Positions 19,354 to 28,499 of a DNA stretch of 36,640 nt are shown in pieces; position 1 is the stretch's first letter; the number at the start of each line of letters is the position of its first letter. The stretch comes from an uncultured archaeon (GTDB lineage: Archaea; Thermoproteota; Nitrososphaeria_A; Caldarchaeales; Calditenuaceae): assembly GCA_937921685.1 (NCBI GenBank), contig CAKZUF010000048.1, forward strand, positions 1-36,640. The letters are read 5' to 3'. The notes under the pieces were generated by a model that did no database searches, had not been told where the DNA came from, and saw nothing but the letters and a program-made list of their open reading frames with translations. The position numbers were made by a program, and so were the translations under genes.

Positions 19354-20564
19354 TCGAGGCTGTCAACCTTTCGGCGGGGTATGGTGGGAGGTCTGTCGTT
19401 GCAGGGGTCAACCTCTCGGTTAGGGGTGGCGAGCTTGTCGCAGTGATAGGTCCTAACGCTGCTGGTAAGACTACGCTCCTGAAAACACTCGCGCATCTGA
19501 TGAAGCCTATGGGCGGCGTGGTTTATGTTGACGGGACAGCTGCCTCGAGGATGAGTGTCAGAGAGATTGCACGCCTCGTAGGTGCTGTGCTCACGGAACA
19601 GTTGCGGCCGACGCAGCTCACGGTCTTCGAGGTCGTCTCGCTCGGCAGATACCCCTACACCAACTCGCTACACACTCTGACCGATAGGGATAGGCGCGAG
19701 GTCTGGAGGGCCCTAGCCGAGACAGGTATCACACACTTGGCGGATAGGCGGCTGGGCGAGCTCAGTGACGGGCAGAGGCAGAAGGTGATGATAGCGAGGG
19801 CCCTGGCGCAGGAGCCCAAGGCCCTCATACTAGATGAGCCTGTAACCTATCTCGACCCTAAGGCTAGGGTGGAGATACTTCTAACGATTAAGCGGATAGC
19901 TAGGGAGAGGGGAATCGCCGTCATAGCTTCGCTCCACGAGGTTGAGCTAGCCCTCCGGATGGCTGATCGTCTCTTAGTCGTCTCGGGGGGCAGGGTCCTA
20001 GTCTACGACTCGCCTGAGGAGTTCGCGGCACTCGGCGGCCCCGCCTACCTCTACGGCCTCGACGGAGGGTCCACCTTCTCTCCCGAGCTCATGTCAGTCG
20101 AGTTTAGGCCAGGGCTAGAGAATAAGCCGCGACTCTTCGTGGTGGCTGGCGGTGGGACCGGCTCACTGGTCTATAGGATGCTCGCCAGGCTAGGCTATCA
20201 GTTCTCGACAGGTGTACTGCACAGGGGAGACATAGACTACTGCGTCGCGTCGCTGCTCGGTGGAGTGGTTATTGCTGAACAGGCCTTCCAGCCCATAAGC
20301 CCGGAGAACGTGCATCGGGCACTCGAGGAGGCTCGAGACTGCGCCGCCGCAATCTACACCTCCCCGCCGATAGGCCCCCTAAACTCTGAGAACCAGATAC
20401 TCGCAGAGACAATAGCCCTCCAAGGCATCCCACTCATCGTGCTCGGCCCAGCGGAGGTGAGGGGCTCGGCGATAAGGGTGGAGAGGCTCGCCGAGCTATC
20501 AAAAACAATAGATACGGTCGTAGAGAATGTCCGCGCAGTTGAGCCAGCTACGGTAAGGCGCTAA
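19350..20564 (+). CDS. FecE/BtuD family ABC ATPase with additional C-terminal domain
   Basis: GPNAAGKTT, LSDGQRQKVMIARALAQEP, LILDEPVTYLD; about 165 aa beyond the ATPase core. Confidence 0.92.
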   Translation: MIEAVNLSAGYGGRSVVAGVNLSVRGGELVAVIGPNAAGKTTLLKTLAHLMKPMGGVVYVDGTAASRMSVREIARLVGAVLTEQLRPTQLTVFEVVSLGRYPYTNSLHTLTDRDRREVWRALAETGITHLADRRLGELSDGQRQKVMIARALAQEPKALILDEPVTYLDPKARVEILLTIKRIARERGIAVIASLHEVELALRMADRLLVVSGGRVLVYDSPEEFAALGGPAYLYGLDGGSTFSPELMSVEFRPGLENKPRLFVVAGGGTGSLVYRMLARLGYQFSTGVLHRGDIDYCVASLLGGVVIAEQAFQPISPENVHRALEEARDCAAAIYTSPPIGPLNSENQILAETIALQGIPLIVLGPAEVRGSAIRVERLAELSKTIDTVVENVRAVEPATVRR

Positions 20565-20627
20565 AACACCGCCAGCCAGACACGGCCCACACATATATCT
20601 CCACAACACAGCATCTATCCCTTTGGA

Positions 20628-21257
20628 TTGGCATCCCATTTAGCCGAATTCTTCAAGAGGGTACAGCTGCTCTTGGCTGGACAGGTACGCGTCACACAGC
20701 TGGATGTTGGGGGTGTTGAGATGTTATGTGGCCTCGACGTCTCCTACAGCGGGGAGGAGGGTGCAGCCGCCGCTGTCCTGTGGTCCAGAGCAAAGAAACA
20801 GGTGGTAGAGACGGTCACGTTCCGTGGAGAAGTACCCTTCCCCTACATCCCCGGACTGCTCTATGCCCGTGAAGCCCCCCTAATGCTAGCTGCCATCAAA
20901 CAGCTAACAACAAGGCCTCAACTACTCCTAGTGGATGGGCACGGCCTAGCCCATCCACGGAGGGCAGGCCTCGCCAGCATTGTCGGCCTACTTGCAGACA
21001 CGCCGTCAGTGGGGGTTGCGAAATCGCTTCTCTACGGCGAGACTAGGGTCGAGGGTGGTGTAGAGTATCTTGAGGCGGGTGGCGAGAGGGTTGGCGTGGT
21101 TCTCAGGGGGAGGGGTGGCAGGAGATACTATGTAAGCGTGGGACATATGGTTGATGTCGAGTCCTTGTTGAGGCTGGTTGACTCTATGGGTGGCGACCTG
21201 CTTGTACCCCTTCAGGAGGCTCACGGTGTTTCTAAGAGTGTTCTGAAGAGCTGCTAG
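20628..21257 (+). CDS. nfi: endonuclease V
   Basis: GLDVSYSGEEGAAAAVLW, FPYIPGLLYAREAPLML, LLVDGHGLAHPRRAGLASIVG, GVAKSLLYG. Confidence 0.94.
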   Translation: MASHLAEFFKRVQLLLAGQVRVTQLDVGGVEMLCGLDVSYSGEEGAAAAVLWSRAKKQVVETVTFRGEVPFPYIPGLLYAREAPLMLAAIKQLTTRPQLLLVDGHGLAHPRRAGLASIVGLLADTPSVGVAKSLLYGETRVEGGVEYLEAGGERVGVVLRGRGGRRYYVSVGHMVDVESLLRLVDSMGGDLLVPLQEAHGVSKSVLKSC

Positions 21258-22248
21258 ACCCAGAGACCACTTCTACCTGTTTAGTACGATACTCCTGCTC
21301 GAGCCTCTCCGGGTGACCCTCATCGATGAATCTTATCGCCTCCATCGCAGCCATACATCCAAACCCCGCAGCAGTTATCGCCTGCCTATACCTCTTATCG
21401 TGGACATCGCCAGCCGCGAAGACACCCCTCACACTGGTCTCGAAGTTGTTATGCAGCTTGATGTATCCCTCCTCGTCGAGCTCCAGCTTACCCCGCAAAA
21501 ACCCGGTATTGGGTGCGTGACCTATCGCGACGAACACGGCGCTGCAGGGTATAACCCTCTCCTCCCCGGTCAGAAGGTTCTTGACCTTGACACCCTCAAC
21601 CCTCTCACTCCCCAGCACATCCACGACGACGCTATTCCACACAAACTCTATCTTCGGGTCTGATAAGGCCCTATCCTGCATAATCTTCGACGCCCGGAGC
21701 TTATCCCTCCTATGTACGACAAACACCTTCTCAACCAGCTTTGATAGGAAGAGGGCGTACTCCATCGCCGAGTCGCCGCCACCCACCACCACTACGCTCT
21801 TGGCCCCCTTGAACAGAGGCCCATCACATGTTGCGCAGCTTGATACTCCGCGCCCAAGCAAGCGTTTCTCAGACTCTAGCCCAAGCCATTTTGGGGACGC
21901 GCCTGTCGCTATTATCACAGCCCTAGCTAGGAAGGTCCTATCGGAGGTCATTATCTTCCTAGGATAGGTGCTGAAGTCCACGTCCACAGCGTCGTCATAT
22001 ACAATCTCGACACCGGCTGCCTCCGCCTGCCTCCGCATACTCTCCATCAGGTCAGGCCCCTGAACCCCCTCGGGAAATCCGGGGAAGTTTTCAACAACGC
22101 CAGTTAACATGAGCTGCCCACCGGGCGTGACACCTGCAATTATAACTGTCTTGAGGTTTGCCCTGGCGGCGTAGATACCGGCAGTATATCCTGCGGGCCC
22201 CGACCCAATTATGACTATGTCGTATAGGCTGTCAGCAGCTTCTGACTT
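21232..22248 (-). CDS. trxB: thioredoxin-disulfide reductase
   Basis: IIGSGPAGYTAGIYAARANL, SSCATCDGPLF, VVGGGDSAMEYA; start trimmed to ATG 25 bp from ATATATAT. Confidence 0.95.
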   Translation of the reverse strand, partial: KSEAADSLYDIVIIGSGPAGYTAGIYAARANLKTVIIAGVTPGGQLMLTGVVENFPGFPEGVQGPDLMESMRRQAEAAGVEIVYDDAVDVDFSTYPRKIMTSDRTFLARAVIIATGASPKWLGLESEKRLLGRGVSSCATCDGPLFKGAKSVVVVGGGDSAMEYALFLSKLVEKVFVVHRRDKLRASKIMQDRALSDPKIEFVWNSVVVDVLGSERVEGVKVKNLLTGEERVIPCSAVFVAIGHAPNTGFLRGKLELDEEGYIKLHNNFETSVRGVFAAGDVHDKRYRQAITAAGFGCMAAMEAIRFIDEGHPERLEQEYRTKQVEVVSGSSSSSEHS

Positions 22249-22298
22249 CATCACACGATAAGCTACACTGCTCACATATATATCCATGAGCGCAGCAC

Positions 22299-22775
22299 GT
22301 GGATTTCGTGGATAAGAGGCTCCGACTCTTCAGATGCACCAACTGCGGGTATGAGGTCTACCTCCAGGCCTGGAAGGCTGAATGCCCCTCGTGTAGAAGT
22401 GGGTTTACCCTTGTCATGGTGGCGAGCGAGGAGAAGAGGGTCAGGCCCGTGTTTTTGGGGTACATCCCACCAATCCTCGCCGGGGCCTACCTCATCCTCA
22501 CAATCTTCAATCCAAGCATAACTGTGGCGCGGCTTCTCCCCTGGCCCCTAGCCATAGTAGTCCCCCTCGCAGCCTTGGCTCTCTCCCTCACATCCTCGAC
22601 GCTGGGAAACCTCTCGGCGGCCGGACTAGGCGCAGCCCTGACTGTAACACACGTCGCCTATCTAGGACAGCCGTCACTGGTGGAGGCAGGCGTTGCATCT
22701 CTCCTAGTAGCGCTCACAGCCTCAAGCATCATAAACGAGGCCTCTATTAGGATGACGAGGGGGACTAGGAGTTAG
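22299..22775 (+). CDS. zinc-ribbon membrane protein, hypothetical
   Basis: CTNCGYEVYLQAWKAECPSC plus hydrophobic segments. Confidence 0.65.
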   Translation: MDFVDKRLRLFRCTNCGYEVYLQAWKAECPSCRSGFTLVMVASEEKRVRPVFLGYIPPILAGAYLILTIFNPSITVARLLPWPLAIVVPLAALALSLTSSTLGNLSAAGLGAALTVTHVAYLGQPSLVEAGVASLLVALTASSIINEASIRMTRGTRS

Positions 22776-22787
22776 AGGAGATGACGC

Positions 22788-23114
22788 GTGGTGCTCTATA
22801 TCATAGAATTCTTCGTCCAGGGTAGGGGCTGGGTAGGGCAGGAAGAGCTCGGACTAAGCGGCGGACTACCGACGAGGGAAGAGGCAGAGAACGTCGCATC
22901 ATACCTAATAGATACGCTGATGAAGAGTGCCGCTCATCCCTACGGCTCCAAGATCGGAGACGTCATAGGCTTCAGAATAATCAAGGCAGAAGGGACTGGA
23001 AGAATGACTCCAAGCCCCGAAGCATCTAGGTTCAGATTCAGCGATGTAAAGCACAGATTCTTCAAGCGAGGCGAAGCCTACATACTCTACAAGTACTGGA
23101 GCTGGCCAGACTAG
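22788..23114 (+). CDS. hypothetical protein
   Basis: 108-aa ORF closely following the upstream gene. Confidence 0.6.
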   Translation: MVLYIIEFFVQGRGWVGQEELGLSGGLPTREEAENVASYLIDTLMKSAAHPYGSKIGDVIGFRIIKAEGTGRMTPSPEASRFRFSDVKHRFFKRGEAYILYKYWSWPD

Positions 23115-23148
23115 GGATATAAAAAAATGCGTGGGCTGAGAAGCCCGG

Positions 23149-23724
23149 CTACTCGACCTTTATGGTCCTCGGCGGAGGGCCGCCACCTTTCTTAGGCAGC
23201 ACCACCTCGAGGACTCCGTTGTTGTAAGTTGCCTTGGCCTTCTCGGGTTCAACCTCCTCGGGCAGGTCCAGCTCCTTGTAATACTTCCTAGTCTCGGTAT
23301 CCACCTTGATTATGAGTCTGGAGTCCCGCACCGTCAGGTTGATGTCCTCCTTCCTGACCCCGGGGACTTCAGCCACCACCTTGATCTGCTCATCCTCCAC
23401 TATCATGTCGACTAGCGGCTCCCTCTCCACGGTGAGTGCTGGGAGCTCTCCGCGCCTGCTCGGCCTGACGTTCCCGAATTCTCTGACGACTGGCCGCCCA
23501 TCAGGGCCTATCGTTATCGAGTATCCGTAGACTATCGGGCCTATCTCCCTCCGCACACCAGTCGGTGTCCTAACCTCCCTCACCAGCTCCTTCGGCCACT
23601 CCCTCTCAAACCTTCTAAACTCCTCCTCAAACCAGCGCTCAAACTCCCTCATCATCTCGTCAATGAATTCGAAGGGTCTGAAGAACCTCCTCCTACGCCA
23701 CCACTCCTCGCCCATTTCAACCAC
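23149..23724 (-). CDS. Hsp20/alpha-crystallin family small heat-shock protein
   Basis: VVAEVPGVRKEDINLTVRDSRLIIKVDTETRKYYKELDLPEEV...YNNGVLEVVLPKK. Confidence 0.95.
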   Translation of the reverse strand: MVEMGEEWWRRRRFFRPFEFIDEMMREFERWFEEEFRRFEREWPKELVREVRTPTGVRREIGPIVYGYSITIGPDGRPVVREFGNVRPSRRGELPALTVEREPLVDMIVEDEQIKVVAEVPGVRKEDINLTVRDSRLIIKVDTETRKYYKELDLPEEVEPEKAKATYNNGVLEVVLPKKGGGPPPRTIKVE

Positions 23725-23772
23725 AATTATTCGGGGGTCCCATAATAAAAGTTACCTTAACTTCTGGAGGGA

Positions 23773-23811
23773 AGGGTCTGAGCCGCGTGGTGCGGCGCGG
23801 CTCAGAACCCT
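23773..23811. repeat. strong hairpin in the hsp20/THUMP divergent promoter region
   Basis: CTGAGCCGCG/CGCGGCTCAG 10 bp, extended by AGGGT/ACCCT across a 1-nt bulge; 8-nt loop. Confidence 0.75.
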
Positions 23812-23861
23812 TTTAAGGTGTGGATGATGTTTTTGTCCCTCCTAAGCCCTAGACTAGCCGG

Positions 23862-24395
23862 ATGACCCGCGAATTCAACCTAATAGCAACCACCCTCAGA
23901 GGCCAGGAGGTCCTAGGTGTAGCCACCCTCTCAAGCCTCCTAGCCGAGATGGGTGACGAGAGCGCCAAAGTAGAGATAACCAGGATTCAAGGCGTCTTAA
24001 CAGCATATACTAAGCTCGACCCATTCCAAGTTGTCGAGATGGTTGAGGAGATAGCCTCTAAGGAGCCGTTCAAGGTGGCTGGAATCATGCGGCTAATACC
24101 AGTCGAGCTTGTGACCCAGAGCAGAGTCGAGGAGATCGCCGCATCTGTAGACCGGCTGAAGGATAAGATACCGCCAGACGCAACGTACAAGGTCATGGTG
24201 GAGAAGCGGCATACACAGCTCTCGAGCCGTGAGGTGATCGAGGCGGTCGCCGCAAGGGTGGACCGGAAAGTAAGCCTTGAGAACCCTGACTGGATAGTGC
24301 TGGTCGAGATCCTCGGAGGCGTCACAGGTGTATCAGTGCTCAGGCCCTCACAGATACTTAGCCTTGGAAGACTCGAGCCTCGGCCAAGTGGTTAA
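23862..24395 (+). CDS. THUMP-domain RNA-binding protein (Tan1-like)
   Basis: MTREFNLIATTLRGQEVLGVATLSSLL...IMRLIPVELVTQ...YKVMVEKRHTQLSSREVIEAVA...NPDWIVLVEILGGVTGVSVL. Confidence 0.85.
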   Translation: MTREFNLIATTLRGQEVLGVATLSSLLAEMGDESAKVEITRIQGVLTAYTKLDPFQVVEMVEEIASKEPFKVAGIMRLIPVELVTQSRVEEIAASVDRLKDKIPPDATYKVMVEKRHTQLSSREVIEAVAARVDRKVSLENPDWIVLVEILGGVTGVSVLRPSQILSLGRLEPRPSG

Positions 24396-24403
24396 AGGAT
24401 TTA

Positions 24404-24898
24404 TTGTGTCTGGCCGCATCTTATGTCATGCAGCACGGAGAAAAGAATAGAGAGTATGAGATAGAGGTCGAGCTCCAGATATCGCCGACATTGAGGCTCA
24501 GGGTTCGGGGCTTGGTTGAGGCGTCGGGGCTCGGGGAAGCCATAGCGCTTGCCCAAGAGTCGTTGGGCCGTCTCGCCCAGGACTATGCGACCCTGGCCCA
24601 GCAGGCTGCTAGGAGGTTTCCGCAGGACCTTCTGCAACACCTCGAATCGCTCACGTATAGAGAGCTTGTTGAGCTGCTACTCTACTTTGAGGGGCCCATG
24701 AGTAGGGAGCAGATAAACCAGAGGACGCGGGAGCTGGGGAAGGAGGTGCCGAGGAGCTGGCTAGATACCGAGTTCTTCAGAAAGCCCTACAAGGACCACT
24801 TCGTGGCCGACACCGACCAGTCGGGGGTGAAGATCTACAGGCTCTCCGAGAAGGGCAGGCTCGAGGCTGAGGAGATAATTAGGCGGCTGAGGGGGTAG
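24404..24898 (+). CDS. hypothetical protein
   Basis: 164-aa ORF; winged-helix-like C-terminus (IYRLSEKGRLEAEEIIRRL). Confidence 0.6.
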   Translation: MCLAASYVMQHGEKNREYEIEVELQISPTLRLRVRGLVEASGLGEAIALAQESLGRLAQDYATLAQQAARRFPQDLLQHLESLTYRELVELLLYFEGPMSREQINQRTRELGKEVPRSWLDTEFFRKPYKDHFVADTDQSGVKIYRLSEKGRLEAEEIIRRLRG

Positions 24899-24907
24899 GC
24901 GGACCGC

Positions 24908-25330
24908 CTATCTCTTCGCGGACAGCGCATTGACAAACTCCAACACCTCGGCGCGCAGCGGGTTGTTTGGAGATGAGCTCTTAAGCCACTGGAGCAGGTG
25001 GTTGACGAAAGAGTCAAGAAAGCCCTCGGGGTCAGATACCACAACTGATAGGGCGTTGGCGGGGATACTATTCACAGAGATCTCCTTCATCCGCGAATCC
25101 ATGAAGGGGCCGAACTCGCCCTTCGTGACGCTTAGGGCCACTATCCTGCCTCCCTCTGCGATGTATGAGATACCGGCTAGCCTGGCCAGCTCGAAGCCCC
25201 ATTCTATGCCCGGCGGGCAGAGGTCCTTGATCTGTCTCATAAGCTCGTAGGCCTGTTCATAGCTCCTCTTCTCCTTGAGCTCCCTGACCGCTGCTATCAC
25301 CTTCTCCGCCCTCTCTGCCGGGCTCGGCAT
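24908..25330 (-). CDS. hypothetical protein
   Basis: 140-aa ORF, overlaps the 3' end of the ERCC4 gene; start uncertain. Confidence 0.6.
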   Translation of the reverse strand: MPSPAERAEKVIAAVRELKEKRSYEQAYELMRQIKDLCPPGIEWGFELARLAGISYIAEGGRIVALSVTKGEFGPFMDSRMKEISVNSIPANALSVVVSDPEGFLDSFVNHLLQWLKSSSPNNPLRAEVLEFVNALSAKR

Positions 25331-26051
25331 CTACACCCTCCACATCAGCCTGTTTAGGCTCCGTATAAACCGTGTTCACAGCTACGTGCATCTTCTTTAT
25401 CGTGGTGGAAGGTATTCTTCGTCCGCCTACCTTTACATCTCTGAGAGCCTTCTCGACCTCGAGTATCGGGCGGTTATGGAAGAGGGCTATGACGTTTCCC
25501 AGAGTCTTAAATTGGGCTAGGAGGGCCTTCGCTGTCTTGTGCCCACATAGGCCCTCGAGCGTATAGAGTGCCTGCTCCTGCGGCGTCATCCCCCTCCCAC
25601 TGACCCTCAATGGATATTCTCTAAGCACCTCCTCCTCGCCCAGCCTCTTATGCTTCCACACCAGGTAGGTGAGCGTTGCCTTCACGTCGGGCGTGGGTAT
25701 AATCGGTATCCCCCACTCCAGCACGATCCGGTCAATGAGTCCGAGGACCGCCGTCTCGCTCCACTTACTCTTCCTGTAAAGCCCCAGGTAGCCCTCAAGA
25801 ATAAGCAGCTTCTCGCCCTCAAAGCTCTTGAGAACTGTGAGCTGGTCCCAGAGCCTGCCCTTCAGACTGTTTAGGAAGTCGAAGATCCTCTTCCGCTCCA
25901 CCAAAACTTTCCCCCGGTAGCCGAGTATCAGATAGTCTCCCGCGTCGAGGGGCTTGACGGCTACCTCAACCACTTTTTTAAGAGCCTCAACCATCTTAGA
26001 ATTTTCAGAGGCCTCGTTAGCGTCTACGACTATCATTTGCCCCTCTGTCAT
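25257..26051 (-). CDS. ERCC4-domain (XPF/Mus81-type) nuclease
   Basis: VDANEASENSKM...LDAGDYLILGYRGKVLVERKRIFDFLNSLKGRLWDQL; TATA GTTTAAATAA upstream. Confidence 0.88.
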   Translation of the reverse strand: MTEGQMIVVDANEASENSKMVEALKKVVEVAVKPLDAGDYLILGYRGKVLVERKRIFDFLNSLKGRLWDQLTVLKSFEGEKLLILEGYLGLYRKSKWSETAVLGLIDRIVLEWGIPIIPTPDVKATLTYLVWKHKRLGEEEVLREYPLRVSGRGMTPQEQALYTLEGLCGHKTAKALLAQFKTLGNVIALFHNRPILEVEKALRDVKVGGRRIPSTTIKKMHVAVNTVYTEPKQADVEGVDAEPGREGGEGDSSGQGAQGEEEL

Positions 26052-26159
26052 AATCGAGTTAAGGTTATTTAAACCGCTATGTAGTAAGATTTAGCGTCAG
26101 TTTGGCGGAGAATGACTGGCTCAGGGGTCTGGGCCGAGCTGCCTGGCGAGTGATGAGGA

Positions 26160-26687
26160 ATGAATCTTAGTCTCAGGGAGAGGATAGAGTTGATGAGACA
26201 GGGGATTATCCAGAGGGCGATAATACCTCTCCTTGAGATGCGGGGATTCTTTCCATCGGCTTGGAAGCGCCCGATCTCTCTGGAGGATATGGAGCTCCGG
26301 GAGGATGGCTGGGTCCCGTTCTACACGCGCTACACGACCTGGGAGACCTATGTGAGGGATGAGCCGCTCAACCTCTACTTCAACACCTTTTACGGAGATG
26401 TTCATGAGAAAGCGTATAGGTTCTGCTTCGTCGAATACATCCTGCCTTGGCCGAACTATGACTTGGACAGAAGGCTCGTGGGGTTGTTCACCAGGCTAAA
26501 TCTCAAGGGCGGTGGGTATATCTGGAAATGTAAAAGAATGGTGGATATAACCTCCCCCGACAGCGCTCTAGTGGATATTGAGAAAAACTATGACGAGCTC
26601 CTACTCGCCCTGATGGACGCTAACGTCGTGGATGCGGCAATAAACCAGGCCAAGGGTGAGGGCAAGCATAGGCGTCACCGTCCATAA
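26160..26687 (+). CDS. hypothetical protein
   Basis: 175-aa ORF. Confidence 0.6.
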   Translation: MNLSLRERIELMRQGIIQRAIIPLLEMRGFFPSAWKRPISLEDMELREDGWVPFYTRYTTWETYVRDEPLNLYFNTFYGDVHEKAYRFCFVEYILPWPNYDLDRRLVGLFTRLNLKGGGYIWKCKRMVDITSPDSALVDIEKNYDELLLALMDANVVDAAINQAKGEGKHRRHRP

Positions 26688-26745
26688 AAGAGTCACGTTT
26701 TTTGAGACGGCAGAAAGATGTAGAAGTGCTGAAGGGTGGTTGCTC

Positions 26746-27252
26746 ATGTATCAGATACTGGTTGTGGGTTATAATGAGGACTCCTGCACCGATGTAGCTA
26801 GGGCTTTAGCCTATGAGGTTGGCGTGGAGGTCGCGCGGCGTGGACATGTTCTCCTGACGGGCGGGCTTGGGGGAGTGATGGCCTCGGCTGCGAGGGGTGC
26901 CTATGAGAACGGAGGCATCACTGTCTCTATCCTACCCCAGAAAGAAACTTCGCAGGCCAACCCCTACAGCACGGTCAAGATCGCGACAGGGCTAAGCCAC
27001 ATGAGGAACATGGTAAACGTCTGGTCGGCGGATGGCGTCATAGTAGTCGGCGGGGGTGCGGGGACCTTGATAGAGGTGGCAGCGGCCTACTTGGAGGGGA
27101 AGCCCGTAGTAGCTCTAGTGGGCTCGGGGGGTGTGGCGGATGAATATGCTGGCAAGTACATAGACGAGAGGCGCAAAGCAATCATACATAGCGCAAACAC
27201 TCCGAGAGAGGCTGTTGAAAAGATTATCCAGCTAATTGAGTTGGAGAAGTAA
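26746..27252 (+). CDS. LOG/TIGR00725-like Rossmann-fold nucleotide-binding protein
   Basis: LLTGGLGGVMASAARGAYENGGITVSILP; VIVVGGGAGTLIEVAAAYLEGKPVVAL; start trimmed to ATG 26746. Confidence 0.85.
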   Translation: MYQILVVGYNEDSCTDVARALAYEVGVEVARRGHVLLTGGLGGVMASAARGAYENGGITVSILPQKETSQANPYSTVKIATGLSHMRNMVNVWSADGVIVVGGGAGTLIEVAAAYLEGKPVVALVGSGGVADEYAGKYIDERRKAIIHSANTPREAVEKIIQLIELEK

Positions 27253-27676
27253 CAACTCTGAGCACCATCGCCGTGTTCGTTTCCCGCACACCTTGGATCA
27301 TCCTAATCTCCTCTATACACCTGTTAAGCTCAGATATACTGTCCATGGATATTACTACTAGGGCGTCATACTCTCCTGTGATCTCGTAGACCTTCTCAAC
27401 ACCCTTAACCCTCGCAAGCTTCTCGGCCACCGTGGGTGTTGGGACAGAAGGGTCCACGGAGATCATAGATATTGCTTGGACTTGCTGGGGCTTCTCGACC
27501 TCGATTGTGAAGCGCTTTATGACGCCCGCCTCTATCAGCCTCTTAACCCTCTTCCTGACGGTCCCCTCCGAGACCCCGAGCTCTTTACCGATCGATTGGT
27601 AGCTCCTCCTAGCGTCAAGCCTCATCAACTCTATGATCTTCCTATCCACCTCGTCTAGCCCTACTCCCAAGCCTAC
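27224..27676 (-). CDS. Lrp/AsnC family transcriptional regulator
   Basis: LDEVDRKIIELMRLDARRSYQSIGKELGVSEGTVRKRVKRLIEAGVIKRF plus RAM domain; GTG start inferred. Confidence 0.93.
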   Translation of the reverse strand, partial: VGLGVGLDEVDRKIIELMRLDARRSYQSIGKELGVSEGTVRKRVKRLIEAGVIKRFTIEVEKPQQVQAISMISVDPSVPTPTVAEKLARVKGVEKVYEITGEYDALVVISMDSISELNRCIEEIRMIQGVRETNTAMVLRVVTSPTQLAG

Positions 27677-27828
27677 CAGCTCACAGCTAAACGCCCCTAA
27701 CCGATAATAGAGTTTTCTCCGCGCCCTCCCCGGGCAGCGGACGATAATTTTCCCTATATACCACAGACATCCCCCCACTCGTCAGCTCCTGCTCTGTTAA
27801 AATATGGGAGCGCCGAAGGTCCGGCGGT

Positions 27829-28068
27829 ATGGAGGTAATAGAGATTATACCGCTCATAGGCCCTGCGCGGAGGTTTAAGGTGGAGGTGGCACTCAATGAG
27901 CGTGTCAGCCAGCTTATAGACAGGGTTTCGAGGGAGGTAGGAGTCTCTGGCGCCTTCTTTAGGCTTGTTGGCAAGGGGAAAGTGATAGACGAGGCTGCCG
28001 AGGTGGGAGAGGTCATCAGGGAGGTGGGGAAGACATTCTACTTCTACCCAGAGGTTATGGGCGGCTGA
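27829..28068 (+). CDS. ubiquitin-like beta-grasp protein with C-terminal Gly-Gly
   Basis: 79 aa, ubiquitin-length; FKVEVALNERVSQLIDRVSREVGVSGAFFRLVGKGKVIDEAAEVGEVIREVGKTFYFYPEVMGG*; TATA GTTAAAATATG upstream. Confidence 0.75.
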   Translation: MEVIEIIPLIGPARRFKVEVALNERVSQLIDRVSREVGVSGAFFRLVGKGKVIDEAAEVGEVIREVGKTFYFYPEVMGG

Positions 28069-28499
28069 GACCAGAGACGTGCTAGATAGGCCGCTGCAAA
28101 GACCCCTGCCCCCGCCGCGTGCGCAAAGGTGCAGAGCAGGCATATGCTACCTATCATGAATACCTCTACGAAGAGTAGGCCCAGAGCACCGAGGACGCCT
28201 AGGGCCGACCAGTATAGCAGGATGTCCCCAACCCTGAGCCCAGCCACGGCTGCGAGGGACAGGGCTAGGGCAGTGCCAAACCATAAAGCCCCAATAGCTG
28301 CGACGGGTATTCCCATGAACCGGGAGTACTCGCTGTGGATTACCGTCTCGCAGGAGAATCTGCTGCCAATCTCGCAGAACTGGGGGAGCTCGCCCGGCGA
28401 GACTAGGTAGATCGAGAGGGGGAGACCCGCGGCTGAGAGGATGGCTGAGGACAGGTGGGCCAGCCTTGGAGGCGGCCAGTAGCCCAAGCCACCTATCAC
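28044..28499 (-). CDS. vitamin K epoxide reductase (VKOR) family membrane protein
   Basis: multi-TM, paired Cys (FCEIGSRFSCETV) and CxxC (SICLLCTFAHAAG). Confidence 0.88.
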   Translation of the reverse strand: MIGGLGYWPPPRLAHLSSAILSAAGLPLSIYLVSPGELPQFCEIGSRFSCETVIHSEYSRFMGIPVAAIGALWFGTALALSLAAVAGLRVGDILLYWSALGVLGALGLLFVEVFMIGSICLLCTFAHAAGAGVFAAAYLARLWSQPPITSG

